Source of the DNA: JAAXQD01 sp963790095
Lineage (GTDB): Bacteria > Desulfobacterota > Desulfobacteria > Desulfobacterales > UBA11574
DNA length: 64,000 nucleotides
Assembly (NCBI GenBank): GCA_963790095.1
Contig: CAWBNO010000034.1
Span: 124,001-188,000, forward strand
Reading direction: 5' to 3'
Of this stretch, positions 24,731 through 35,466 are shown in pieces. Position 1 is the stretch's first letter. Every line of letters starts with the position of its first letter. A model generated the notes under the pieces. That model had not been told where the DNA came from. It was given only the letters and a program-made list of their open reading frames with translations, and did no database searches. The position numbers were made by a program, and so were the translations under genes.

Positions 24731-25912
24731 TTAAGTATTATTTAGAGCAGCGACAGCCGGCAAGGTCTTCCCTTCCATGAGAGCGAGAAAGGCTCCCCCG
24801 CCTGTTGAAATATAGGTGATTCTATCGGTTTCGCCGCTTTTGTGTATGGCAACATCCGTGTCACCCCCGCCGACAATGGAAAGGGCGTAAGAATTGGCCA
24901 CGCTTCGTGCCATAGCGAATGTTCCTCGGCTGAAGGCATCCATTTCAAATACGCCCATGGGACCGTTCCAGATAATGGTTTTTGCATCATACAACGCCTG
25001 AGAATACAGCAGGGATGTAGCAGGACCGATATCCAAAGCCATCCACTTTTCAGGAATCTCCTGAATCGGGACAATTTTGATTTCAGCACCGGCATCAAAG
25101 TCCCTTGCCACCACAGCATCCACCGGAAGATAAAACTTTATGCCGCTTTCGGCAGCCTTTTTCATGACAGAGCTGGCAACTTCAATAAGATCCATTTCCA
25201 CTTTTGATTTTCCCAAATCGTAGCCGAAGCTTTTAAGGAAAGTATTTGCCATGGCACCGCCGATGATGAATTTGTCGACATGGTGGAGCATGTTTTCCAA
25301 TGCGCCGATTTTGCTGGACACCTTTGCCCCTCCCACAATAGCAACAAGCGGACGTTTCGGATCAGCCAACGCATTTTCAAAATAGCAAATTTCCTTTTGA
25401 AGCAAAAATCCCGCTGCCGAAACCGGCGCAAATTTGGTTATGGCGACCACCGATGCATTGATCCGGTGCGATACGGCAAAGGCATCATTAATGTAAACAT
25501 CGCAGAGCTCAGCCAGTGCCTTTGCAAATGCATCTTCATTCTTCTGTTCTTCGGGATGATACCGCAGATTCTCGAGCAGGATGATATTGCCCGGTTGCAT
25601 TTGGTCTATAAGCGTTTTTACATCCGTACCGATACAGTTTTTGGCCATAAAAACATCTTTTCTAAGGAGCCTGCCCAGGCGCTTGGCCACTGGAGAAAGG
25701 CTCAGTTCAGGCACGATCTTCCCGCTGGGTCTGCCGATGTGTGATGCAATGATTAGTTTGGCGTTATGGTCCAGGGCATATTCCAGGGTCGGCAACACCG
25801 CCCGAACTCGGGAATCATCCGTGATATTCTGATTTACGTCCAGGGGAACATTAAAATCGACCCTGATAAGAACTCTTTTTCCTGAAATATCTATATCTTT
25901 AATGGTTTTCAT
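24731..25912 (-). CDS. pgk: Phosphoglycerate kinase
   Basis: Glycolytic and gluconeogenic enzyme interconverting 1,3-bisphosphoglycerate plus ADP and 3-phosphoglycerate plus ATP. The 393 residues match the family length exactly. VLIRVDFNVPLD and IIASHIGRPSG at the N terminus, AIVGGAKVSSKIGALEN in the centre, and SIVGGGDTDVAIHKSG near the C terminus are all present and intact. It is not next to gap or tpi, which is common in this group. Confidence 0.97.
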   Translation of the reverse strand: MKTIKDIDISGKRVLIRVDFNVPLDVNQNITDDSRVRAVLPTLEYALDHNAKLIIASHIGRPSGKIVPELSLSPVAKRLGRLLRKDVFMAKNCIGTDVKTLIDQMQPGNIILLENLRYHPEEQKNEDAFAKALAELCDVYINDAFAVSHRINASVVAITKFAPVSAAGFLLQKEICYFENALADPKRPLVAIVGGAKVSSKIGALENMLHHVDKFIIGGAMANTFLKSFGYDLGKSKVEMDLIEVASSVMKKAAESGIKFYLPVDAVVARDFDAGAEIKIVPIQEIPEKWMALDIGPATSLLYSQALYDAKTIIWNGPMGVFEMDAFSRGTFAMARSVANSYALSIVGGGDTDVAIHKSGETDRITYISTGGGAFLALMEGKTLPAVAALNNT

Positions 25913-26007
25913 AACGCCTCCATTTGAAACCTTCCTTTTGCCCCAAGCCGGTTCACCTCATCGCAATTGCCATGGAAAGGGCGGGATAGAATTTGCCAAA
26001 TGCTCCA

Positions 26008-26283
26008 TTAGGGTTTCATCTTCTTATCGCGTCTTCGTTGAAGGTCTTTCTTTTGGGACCATCTTTGAAAAAAACTCAAAACGCCGGATTGATATGCCCT
26101 GTCGACAATTTCTCCCCTGACCTTCAGTCCGTCGGATCCCTCCATGGCGGATCGCAGACACGCTGTTTTGTCCGGGCATTCCATACACGTCTCCGGTGTG
26201 TTTCTTAGATCGTTCGGACCTTTAGGGAAAACTGTTTTCAGATGGCCGAAACAGTCAGGATATTTTTCTTGGGTATCGTTCAT
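26008..26283 (-). CDS. Small four-Cys protein
   Basis: A 91-residue protein with Cys at YPDCFGHL and a TCMECPDKTACLRSAM cluster (Cx2Cx5C), which could hold zinc or an iron-sulfur cluster. The C terminus is strongly basic (KKDLQRRRDKKMKP). Short proteins with this CxxCx5CLxxAM pattern are common in deltaproteobacteria and unassigned. It sits alone between pgk and radC on the same strand, with about 100 and 235 bases of spacing. Confidence 0.7.
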   Translation of the reverse strand: MNDTQEKYPDCFGHLKTVFPKGPNDLRNTPETCMECPDKTACLRSAMEGSDGLKVRGEIVDRAYQSGVLSFFQRWSQKKDLQRRRDKKMKP

Positions 26284-26519
26284 TTATTTCTCTTTGCCGG
26301 ACAATTGGCATTCGATTCTCAATGGCAACGTTCCATGGGTTGAATTGTCTTCGGCGCACCCCTCGGGAGATTGAAAATCCTTAACTTCTTGAAGGCATTG
26401 ACCCAAAGATTACCCCGCCCCCAGGTGGTTTACTATCGTACTGGGTTGAAATCTATCTGTCTTTTCCGTTTGTCCGCGACGAAGAGTCGTTTCAACAGGG
26501 CAGCAGAGAATCTTCAACC

Positions 26520-27248
26520 TTACGTGTTCTGCATATCATATTCGCGATTCATCTGGGATATGTAACCTTCATCCGCAAAACTGAAGTAACGGTTATTCCC
26601 GATGATGAGATGTTCATGTACTGTTATGCCGACCACCCTGCACGCAAAAACGAGCTGTCGCGTAATGGCGACGTCTTCCGGGGACGGTTTCGGGTCTCCT
26701 GACGGATGGTTATGGGCGAAAATCAGTGCAGCAGCATGATGATTAAGGGCGGCAAGAACCACTTCTCTGGGATACACCGAACTGGCGGTTAAAGTCCCTT
26801 CAAAGAGTGTCTCCGTTTCAACAACTCTGTTTTTTGCATTGAGGAAAACGACATTAAAACATTCTCGGGTCTTATCCCTTATGCTGTGGTAAAGATATTC
26901 GAAAAGTTCCTTGGAGTTGTTGAGGGCGTCTTGGTGCAACAGACGTTTTTTAAGGTAGCGGTCCGCCACCGCCTTGATCAGCTTGATTCCCAATAGATTT
27001 TTTGGACCGATTCCGGAGACCTCGCAGAGCGCTTTTGGAGAAGCTTCAAGTACACCTTGGAGGGTTTTGAATTGTTCCATAGCGGCCTTTGCAGCGTCCT
27101 TGCAGTCTTTCCGCGGCATGGCCAATGTCAGCAGCAGCTCAACCACCTCATAATCATGAAATCCGTCAAGACCTGATTCAAGAAATTTTTCCCGTAGCCT
27201 TTTCCGGTGGCCTTCTCCCTTATTGGGCCGAATATTTTCGTACCCCAT
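26520..27248 (-). CDS. radC: RadC-family JAB-domain protein
   Basis: A 242-residue protein: an N-terminal helix-hairpin-helix region (LCEVSGIGPKNLLGIKLIKA) followed by the JAB/MPN domain with the metal motif HNHPSGDPKPSPED and the upstream Glu in EVVLAAL. RadC was named for DNA repair, but the deubiquitinase-like metalloprotease fold makes the biochemical function uncertain. It lies 6 bases upstream of... in transcription order it follows gpsA directly, so gyrA, gpsA and radC form one minus-strand operon. Confidence 0.93.
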   Translation of the reverse strand: MGYENIRPNKGEGHRKRLREKFLESGLDGFHDYEVVELLLTLAMPRKDCKDAAKAAMEQFKTLQGVLEASPKALCEVSGIGPKNLLGIKLIKAVADRYLKKRLLHQDALNNSKELFEYLYHSIRDKTRECFNVVFLNAKNRVVETETLFEGTLTASSVYPREVVLAALNHHAAALIFAHNHPSGDPKPSPEDVAITRQLVFACRVVGITVHEHLIIGNNRYFSFADEGYISQMNREYDMQNT

Positions 27249-27254
27249 CTCGGT

Positions 27255-28289
27255 TTACACCTCGTCCAGCTCGTGTTTTAGGGCGCGAGTCATTAATCTA
27301 TGTACAGCCTTTTTGGGGGATAGATCCTCGTAAAGAATCCGATATATTTCATGACAAATGGGCATTTCCACGCCAAGCTTTCGGGACAGGTTATAAACCG
27401 ACTTGGCGGTTTTTACTCCTTCCGCCACCATTCGCATTTCAGATAGGATCTCATTTAATTTCATCCCCTCCCCTATTTTTTTCCCGACGGTGTAGTTTCT
27501 GCTGACATCTCCGGTGCAGGTCAGAACCAGGTCGCCGACACCGGCGATCCCGGCAAACGTCCGGGGGTTGGCACCGAGCTTCAATCCCAGGCGACGCATC
27601 TCTGTCAAACCTCGGGTGATAAGGGCGGCCCTGGCATTTAACCCGAGCCCAAGACCTTCTATGACTCCGGAGGCGATGGCGATAACATTTTTTACAGCGC
27701 CCCCCAGTTCAACGCCGATCATATCGTTGTTTGTATAAACCCTGAAATATGGGGTTGCAAATACATTCTGAACAAATTCGGCCACCGTCTGATCCTTGGA
27801 TGCCGCGGCCACGACGGTGGGAATTTTTTCGGCAACTTCACGTGCAAAGCTCGGCCCCGAAAGGACCGCAAAGGAATTTTCCGGCGTGTCAGGAAGAATC
27901 TGTCTCAGTACGCCGGACATGGTCAAGTGGGTCTTATTTTCAATCCCTTTAGAGGCCGAAACGACAATGGTCTCCGGCGAAATATCGACCTGGATCTTTT
28001 TTCCTGTTTCTCGCATGACATGTGACGGCACGACCACCAGCACAAGATCTTTTCCGCTGACAACGCCGGCCAGATCGTTGGAAGGAAAGATATTCCTTGA
28101 AAGTGAAACGCCGGGGAGAAAAACTTGGTTCTCTCTGGAGGATTCGATCTGTTCTTTTACATCCTTTTCGAACACCCACAAATCTATCTTAAAACCTTTG
28201 TGCCCCAAAAGATTGGCCAGGGCGGTACCCCAGCTTCCGGCACCCACCACACCAATCTTTATTTTATTCACATCTAGGTTTACTTTCAC
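27255..28289 (-). CDS. gpsA: Glycerol-3-phosphate dehydrogenase [NAD(P)+]
   Basis: Makes sn-glycerol 3-phosphate from dihydroxyacetone phosphate for phospholipid synthesis. The 344 residues contain the dinucleotide motif VGAGSWGTALANLL, the NVIAIASGVIEGLGLG helix, and the substrate-binding RGLTEMRRLG. The start is GTG at 28289, overlapping the gyrA stop in a GTGA junction, so translation is coupled. The upstream neighbour gyrA and the downstream radC have no metabolic link. Confidence 0.96.
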   Translation of the reverse strand: MKVNLDVNKIKIGVVGAGSWGTALANLLGHKGFKIDLWVFEKDVKEQIESSRENQVFLPGVSLSRNIFPSNDLAGVVSGKDLVLVVVPSHVMRETGKKIQVDISPETIVVSASKGIENKTHLTMSGVLRQILPDTPENSFAVLSGPSFAREVAEKIPTVVAAASKDQTVAEFVQNVFATPYFRVYTNNDMIGVELGGAVKNVIAIASGVIEGLGLGLNARAALITRGLTEMRRLGLKLGANPRTFAGIAGVGDLVLTCTGDVSRNYTVGKKIGEGMKLNEILSEMRMVAEGVKTAKSVYNLSRKLGVEMPICHEIYRILYEDLSPKKAVHRLMTRALKHELDEV

Positions 28290-30746
28290 TGTTCAGAAAC
28301 CTTTTCATCCACCAAAACATCTTCCTTTTCTGCCAGCCTCACCACGCCGACCACCTTTTCTCCCGTACTCACCTCGATGAGCTTTACCCCTTGGGTGTTA
28401 CGGCTGATGACCGAAATGCCGCCCACCGATATGCGGATCAGCTTTCCGGAGTCGGTCATGAGCATCAGATCATCGTGCTCATCCACCAGACGTATCCCCA
28501 CCACCAGTCCGTTTCGTTGGGTGGTCTTGATGGTAATAACACCTTTTCCCCCGCGTCTTTGAAGGGGATATTCGTCGATGGACGTCCGCTTTCCAAAGCC
28601 GTTTTCCGTAGCAGCAAACAGGGTTTGGCCATGGCTTAAAACTTCCATTCCAACAATCCGGTCACCGGACGCAAGCCTCAACCCCCGAACCCCCCTTGCG
28701 ACACGGCCGCTGGGACGAACATCCGACTCGTGGAAACGGATTGATTTTCCCTGGGCCGATCCCAAAAAGACGTTCTGGGTTCCATCGGTAATCCGTGCTG
28801 CAATCAGCTCGTCATCCGGGAGCAGACTGATAGCGATAATGCCGCCGGCCCTGGGTCTGGAGAAGGCCATGAGATCTGTCTTTTTGATCAGGCCGCTTCG
28901 GGTCGCCATTAAAATATGATACCCCGGTTCAAATGTCGGAACGGCAAGCACCGTGGTAAGTTTTTCATCTTTTCCCAGATTGAGAAGATTTACAATGGCT
29001 TTGCCGCGACTGGCACGGCCGGCTTGTGGAATGTCGTATACCTTGCACCAATACACCCGGCCCTGGTTGGTGAAAAAGAGGAAGGTGTGGTGGGTGGAGG
29101 CCACAAAAAGGTCGGCGACAAAATCGTCGTCCTTAACGCCCATGGCGGTCTTACCTTTGCCGCCCCGATGCTGCTGCTGGTAAAGGGTAATCGGATTCCG
29201 TTTTATATAGCCGCTCTTTGAAATCGTAACAACCATGTCCTCTTCGACGATCATGTCTTCAATGGTTATCTCTTTGGTCGATTCGACGATTTCAGTCCGG
29301 CGCGGATCTCCAAACTCCTCTTGTATCTTTGAAAGTTCCTCCTTGATAATATTCTCCACAATACGTTCACTGCCGAGAATTTCCCTGTACCAGGCGATGT
29401 CCTTAATAATATTTTTATACTCCTCGATGATTTTTTCCTGTTCAAGGCCGGTGAGCCGCTGGAGTCGCATGTCGAGTATGGCCTGGGCCTGAATTTCAGT
29501 CAGATCGAAACTCTCCATCAGCCCTTTTTTGGCTTCCTGGGGTGTTTTTGACTCTCGGATCAGAAAAACGACGTCATCGAGGTTTTCTAAAGCGATTTTC
29601 AATCCTTCGAGTATATGCGCCCGTGCTTCGGCTTTTTTCAGGTCGTACCGGGTCCGCCGGACAACGATATCCTTGCGGTGAAGTATAAAATACTCAAGAA
29701 TTTCTTTGATGGTTAGAAGTTGCGGCTGGTTGTTCACAACCGCAAGGAAGATAATTCCGAAACTGTTCTCCATCTGTGTGTGCTTGTAAAGCTGATTGAC
29801 AACCACGCCCGCAATCTGATTTTTTTTCAACCCGAGTGCAATCCGCATCCCTTCCCGATCCGATTCGTCCCGCACGTACCGTATCCCCTCGATCCGCTTG
29901 TTTCTCATCAGTTCGGCAATTTTTTCGATAAGCCTGGCCTTGTTTACCTGGTAGGGAAGCTCTGTAATCACAATGGTTTCGCTTCCGGTTCTTTTGTCCT
30001 TCTCCACAACGGCTCTGGCGCGAATCCGGATAATGCCCCGGCCGCTTCGATAGGCGTCATAAATCCCCCGGGTGCCGTAGATAATGCCGGCCGTGGGAAA
30101 GTCAGGACCCGGAATGTAATCCAGCAATCTTTCCCAGGTAATTTCAGGGGTGTCGATGATGGCCTTTATGGCCTCAATGACTTCAAAAAGATTGTGGGGT
30201 GGAATATTGGTGGCCATGCCCACAGCAATGCCCGAAGAGCCGTTGATCAAAAGATTGGGGACCTTGGCAGGCAGTACGGTGGGTTCTGTCAGGGATTCAT
30301 CGTAATTGGGGATGAAATCGACGGTCTCCTTGTCCAAATCCTCCAACACTTCATGGGCCAGACGCATCATTCTGATTTCCGTATACCGCATGGCCGCCGC
30401 AGGGTCTCCATCCACAGACCCAAAGTTTCCCTGGCCGTCCACCAAAGGATACCTTAAAGAAAAATCCTGGGCCATCCGCACAATGGTATCGTACACAGCG
30501 GTATCGCCATGGGGATGATATTTACCGATGACATCCCCCACGATACGGGCGGATTTTTTATACGGCTTGTTCCAGTCGTTTTTCAGTTCTCTCATTGCAA
30601 ACAGAATCGCGTCGATGGACCGGCTTCATCCCGTCGCGAACTTCCGGCAGCGCCCTGCCGATGATCACACTCATGGCATAATCGAGATACGATTTTTTCA
30701 TCTCGCTCTCGATACTGATTTGGGACATTTTCTCAGATTGCAACAT
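28286..30746 (-). CDS. gyrA: DNA gyrase subunit A, interrupted by one inserted base
   Basis: The ATP-dependent supercoiling enzyme's breakage subunit, about 819 residues if repaired. The first 46 codons (30746 to about 30609) read LDYAMSVIIGRALPEVRDG then KPVHRR, and the rest resumes in another frame with AMRELKNDW and KYHPHGDTAVYDTIVRMAQDF (catalytic Tyr region RYTEIRM). Between them one extra C on the plus strand, near 30608, turns the expected RRILFAM into RRDSVCN. The C-terminal beta-pinwheel is complete, including the GyrA-box-like QRRGGKG. Since gyrA is essential, sequence error is likelier than a dead gene. The first codon has a GGTAAGGGG site. Confidence 0.95.
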
Positions 30747-30795
30747 ATACCCCTTACCTTACTGTTGATAGAGAATTCGTAAGAAATCGAATCCA

Positions 30796-30975
30796 ATGTG
30801 TTTTTATTTTAATCTCGCCGTCGACGACACCTCGGTTTCATGGAAAAAGGCTTTTTACGATTTCATCCACAATTGGGGTCGTATCGGACGTGTTTGCTCA
30901 AACCGGCGAAGCTCTGCTGAAGAAAATCACGAAGCGATTTTACAACTCGATCTTTATGAATCGTTTATAGAGTAA
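30796..30975 (+). CDS. Possible 59-residue WGR-like protein fragment
   Basis: The 30747-31217 gap contains one open frame of 59 codons. Its centre, FIHNWGRIGRV, followed by a Ser-Ala-Glu-Glu-rich helix, resembles the WGR domain (W-G-R-I-G ... sleeA) found in PARP-like and stand-alone bacterial proteins. The usual Gly-Gln after GRIG is missing and there is no good ribosome site, so it may be a decayed remnant or chance. The rest of the gap, AT-rich, shows nothing further except the likely promoter region of the AsmA-like gene. Confidence 0.25.
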   Translation: MCFYFNLAVDDTSVSWKKAFYDFIHNWGRIGRVCSNRRSSAEENHEAILQLDLYESFIE

Positions 30976-31217
30976 AGCGGCCGGTGTGTCAAATAAAAGC
31001 GCTGGACTAAATGACAATTATTGGCTATGATTTGCGAAAAAAAGCATCGTATACTTTCCGAGCATACTATTGCATAACCTATTGTTTTAAATTATTTATT
31101 TAATTCCTTAAGATGTTGATCGTTCTTTTGCCGTGGCCAAAATGCTAATTTTCAATCCCGTCCGGTTTAAAAGTTTTTTTTCTTTTACACCCTATGCATG
31201 AAATGTGTTTTTTTTAA

Positions 31218-34200
31218 ATGAACAAGCCCACAAAGATTTCTTTATGGACCATCGGATCTCTGATGGCCGTGGTTATTATTTTATCCCTATTGATGGTGTT
31301 CTCAGACCGGGTGATCAATCGGGAATCGATAAAAACCAAAATCCAGGACGAGATATCACAGGCACTCAACGGCAAGGTGGAATTTCAGCACCTTGCACGT
31401 ATCCTTTTTCCCAAGACCTAAATTGATCATTCATCAGGGCAACTTCTCTGTTCCGGGAACCGCCCATGGCACCCTTTCGTCGTTGACGGTCTCCATTAAA
31501 TTTCTGCCCCTGTTCATGGGAAAATTTAAAAACGCGGGAATCGACATCGAATCTCCGGACGTTAAAATCGATCTTTGTGTCCCTTCGAAACAAAAAGAAA
31601 GAGATTTAAAGCCCGTATCACTGGAAGATCTCGAAAAAAAAATCGCCTACGCCTTAAATTTTTTGTCAGAAAAAACCCCCGGATTTGTCATATCCGTGAA
31701 AAACGGCAATCTCAATTTTATCGAAGACAAAACACCCGGTTTTAAGTTTCAGGACATCCGTGCCCGTATTGCCCAGAAAACCCGAAAAATCGGTTTTGAC
31801 ATCCAATGCACGTCCACCCTCTGGGAAGACATCTCCATAAAAGGGACGGTCAACCCGGAAAATTTCAAAAGCCGCGGCAGCATTAGGTTAACCCAGATCC
31901 ATTCTCAATTTTTAAGCCAACGTCTTACCTCACTTTTCCATCATGAAGTACACGCCTCCCCGGTGAATCTGAATATCAATTTTAAAACAGACCGCCTAAA
32001 ATCCATCCAGGGAGACTTGAATTGTTCCGCCTTCGATCTGGCAATACACCCGGGGAAAAAAGAGTGCGTCCTGAAAATCAAACGGTTCAAGGGCGGCGTC
32101 GATCTGAATGAAAACAAATTGATCTTCAGCCTCGACGAACTCAACCTTGGCGATCCGAAGCTGGATGTGACGGGGAGATTGGATTTTTCGCCGTGGTATT
32201 CGTCGGCACCCGGTAAAATCGATCTAAGGATTACGGGCAACAACGTAGACGTTCCGTCCACCCGGGAGGTCGCCCTGGAGCTGTTTGGAAAAAGCCCGGT
32301 TGTGCAGGATATTTTTAAGATCATTAAAGGCGGCAAAGTTCCCGCCATCAATTATACCAACCATGCAAGTTCACTGGCGGATTTGGGATCGCTGAAGAAC
32401 ATGACCCTTGACGGCTGCATTCTGGACGGCAGGATTTTTGTTCCCGGCGTGGCCTCTGGATCTGGAGGGCGTCGAGGGGAATGTAACGATTTCCGAAGGT
32501 GTCTTAAACGGTGTAAATCTTAAAGCACAACTGGAGTCCTCCCAATGTCTCGATGGAAGTTTGAAGTTAGGTCTTAAAGGTAAAGATGCTCTTTTTAACC
32601 TCGATATAACGGTGGATGCAGACCTGTCACAGCTTCCTCCGTTTTTGAATCGCGTGGTGAAAAACGACGCCTTTCTAAAGGAATTGGCCCTGGTAGACAA
32701 TCCTAAAGGAAGGGCCAGGGGAAGACTCTATCTTGGAGACAGCATCGATTCCATTGCTGCGAGGGTGGAAATATCTCAATTTAACCTGTCTGCAAATTAC
32801 CGGCGATTGCCGCATCCATTGAAAATTGACAGTGGTCAATATTTTTACAAAGGAATCACCACCGGCGTAAATAACTTGAGCGGAAAAATGGGGAAATCTT
32901 CGTTTACGGCGCTTTCGAGTCAGACATCCTGGGACCAAGCACCGGAACTGAAAATTACCTCCGGAAAAGCAGTCATCGATTTAACCGAGATATACCCATG
33001 GCTGAAATCCTCTAAAATAATCTCCGAGAACCTCAATGGCATGGAGGGTGTGCACGGTGTCATTGCAGTGTCTTCCATACAATATCAGGGCAAGCTTTTT
33101 GAACCGGAAAATTATCAATTCCAAATTTCAGGTGAAGCCCGGAATGTGGCTTTAAATTCATCCCTGTTTCCAGGGACATTGGAAGTCACCAAAGGATTTT
33201 TCAACTCAACTGCCAAGAATATTTCAATTTCCGATTCTCATGCCCGCCTCCTGGACGCATCAATGAAGGTGTCGGGGGATTTAAAGAATTACCTGAAGGA
33301 TTTAAGCCAGTCGGATCTCAAGTTTCAAGGAGACCTTGGGCCGGATTCGGTTCGATGGATATCAGGTCTTTTAAAACTGCCGCCCTATCTCCACTTGAAA
33401 CCGCCCATATCGGTTTCTAAAGCCGCATCTGACCTGGAACCATGCTCACGAAACCGGTTTTTCAGGAGACCTGGTATTCCACCCAAACATCAAGGTTTCA
33501 ACGGATATTCATGCAAATCCCCATGAATTGGACATTAAAAACCTCGTTATCCAGAACCGGGACGACCACGCAACCATAAAATTGGTTCAAAAAAACCGGA
33601 CGGCGGACATTTTCTTTGCCGGAAATTTACACAAATCGACCCTGGATGGCATCGTCACGGAAAATCAAATTCTAAAGGGTTGGATAAACGGAAATTTCCA
33701 GGCCCGGGTGCTTCTGGATCGACCCCTGAACTCCACCTTACAGGGACACCTTCAGGCAAGCAATCTTCTCTTTCCAGGGACATCCACATCGCCCTTGATG
33801 GTCGACGACCTTTCTCTTAAAACCATAAAGGATCACCTTCAGGTTGAATCCGCGAGGTTCTTGTGGGCGGACAACCCGTTTGAGCTCAAAGGAAATGTGA
33901 ATTTTTCAGCCCATGAGCCCGACGTGGATATGGAACTCTACTCCCAAGCAATAGATCTGGACAAACTCGGCCAGGCCATGGATAAATACCGTAAAAAAAA
34001 TCCCGACCCGGCGGGCGAAAAAGACTGGACAAACCCCATACGTGGTGTCTTGAAACTAAAAACAGAACATCTGACCTATAAAGGGTTTACCTGGAATCCC
34101 TTCCAGGCCGACATAACCTTCAATGAACGGTCTGCAGATGTTGCCCTTAAAAATGCGAGGTTATGCACCATTTCCACCCCCGGAACGTTGAAAATATCGC

Positions 34201-34907
34201 CCGGGGAGATCAGCGTCCATGTGAAACCGTCTGTACGGGGACAAAAACTCAAATCCTTTATTTCCTGTTTGTTGGACAAGGCCGCAAAGGTGGAGGGCAA
34301 CTTCAATCTTGATGGAGAACTGACGGCCCAGGGACAGAATGAACAACTGATTCAATCCTTAGAAGGACATATAGAATTGGATGCCACCGAGGGCCGGATC
34401 TACGCGGGCCGATTTTACAGCGTGCTGATAGATATCTCCAATCTTATCCAGTTCACTGAAATGTTTAAGGGGAGGATGCCGGATCTTTCCGCAGAAGGGT
34501 TTGGCTACCATTCCATCCAAATCAAAGGAGACGTTCAAAAAAGCGTTCTAAATTTAAACGAAATGGTCATCGACGGGATGTCCATGGGGATCGTCTGTCA
34601 TGGATATGTTGACTATTACAACAAAAAAATGGATATTACAGCCTTGGTGGCACCTTTAAAAACCGTCGATTTTATCGTCAACTATCTGCCGGGAGTGAAC
34701 TACATCCTCGGGGGATCCTTGATCTCCATTCCGGTTCGAATATCGGGAGATCTGAACAATCCACAGGTGACGCCGGTCTCACCCACTGCTGTGGGTTCTG
34801 GACTGTTGGGAATCATGAAACGGACGCTCAATCTTCCGGTCAAAATAATCGAGCCGGTATTTCTGAATCAAACGCCCGTGCCTCCGGATAAGGAGAAGAG
34901 TCAATAA
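31218..34907 (+). CDS. AsmA/YhdP-like envelope protein, interrupted by three inserted bases
   Basis: If repaired, about 1228 residues: a membrane anchor at 9-28, then the AsmA N-terminal motif (NRESIKTKIQDEISQALNG, FFPRPKLIIHQGNF), long beta-rich repeats, and an AsmA-like C-terminal domain (SVLIDISNLIQFTEM, VHGYVDYYNKK in the form CHGYVDYYNKKMDITALVA, LGGSLISIPVRISGDL). AsmA-like proteins bridge the inner membrane and outer membrane and are implicated in phospholipid transport. The frame is broken near 31391 (extra C), near 32451 (extra G) and near 33425 (extra base); in each case removing one base restores a fluent protein. The phosphoesterase gene follows within 35 bases. Confidence 0.88.
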
Positions 34908-34937
34908 CCCCTTGACACGGTGGGGGAAAAGGCGCTC

Positions 34938-35420
34938 ATGCCGGTCAATTTCGAAAACAAGGGGAATGTTGTCGTAGGGGTTATTTCGGACACCCATGGT
35001 CTTCTTCCCACAACCGCCGTCAAAGCCCTTAAAGGCGTCGACCTCATCATTCATGCCGGAGACGTCGGCAGCAACGATGTTCTTGACAAACTGCAATCCA
35101 TCGCTCCGGTGGTGGCGGTCCGGGGCAACATGGACGGGGGCGACTCTCTAAGGGAACTCCCCAAAACAGAGGCCGTCGAAGTCGCTAATGTTCTCCTGTA
35201 TGTCATTCACGATATTCACAGACTCGATATTGCCCCTTTGGAGTCGGGCTTTGACGCCGTCATCCATGGCCATTTACACTGTCCTTCTGTTGCTGAAAAT
35301 AGCGGCGTGCTCTTTTTGAACCCCGGCAGTGCCGCCCAGCCGCGCCGTAATTTTCAAGCGTCCCTCGCCTTGCTTCACATCCGGGGCAATTCCATAAAGA
35401 CACAGATCGTCAACATCTAA
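34938..35420 (+). CDS. YfcE/MJ0936-type metallophosphoesterase
   Basis: A 160-residue calcineurin-like phosphodiesterase. Metal ligands appear in order: ISDTHG, HAGDVGS, VRGNMDGG, a His in YVIHDIH, and GHLHCPS. It ends with the LNPGSAAQPRR motif typical of the YfcE/MJ0936 family, which act in vitro on bis-pNPP and have an unknown physiological substrate. The ATG at 34938 is preceded by GGGGGAAAAGG; GTG 34920 is an alternative start. It follows the AsmA-like gene closely and probably shares its transcript. Confidence 0.9.
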   Translation: MPVNFENKGNVVVGVISDTHGLLPTTAVKALKGVDLIIHAGDVGSNDVLDKLQSIAPVVAVRGNMDGGDSLRELPKTEAVEVANVLLYVIHDIHRLDIAPLESGFDAVIHGHLHCPSVAENSGVLFLNPGSAAQPRRNFQASLALLHIRGNSIKTQIVNI

Positions 35421-35466
35421 TATTTTCCCAGTTTGTTTACGATCAATTAGGGTTAGGCTTTGTCCG

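Noticed and set aside
29720..30457. 245-codon frame opposite gyrA
   Set aside because: Antisense shadow of gyrA.
30600..30620. Programmed frameshift in gyrA
   Set aside because: No slippery heptamer, no stimulatory structure, and identical single-base breaks occur in unrelated genes.
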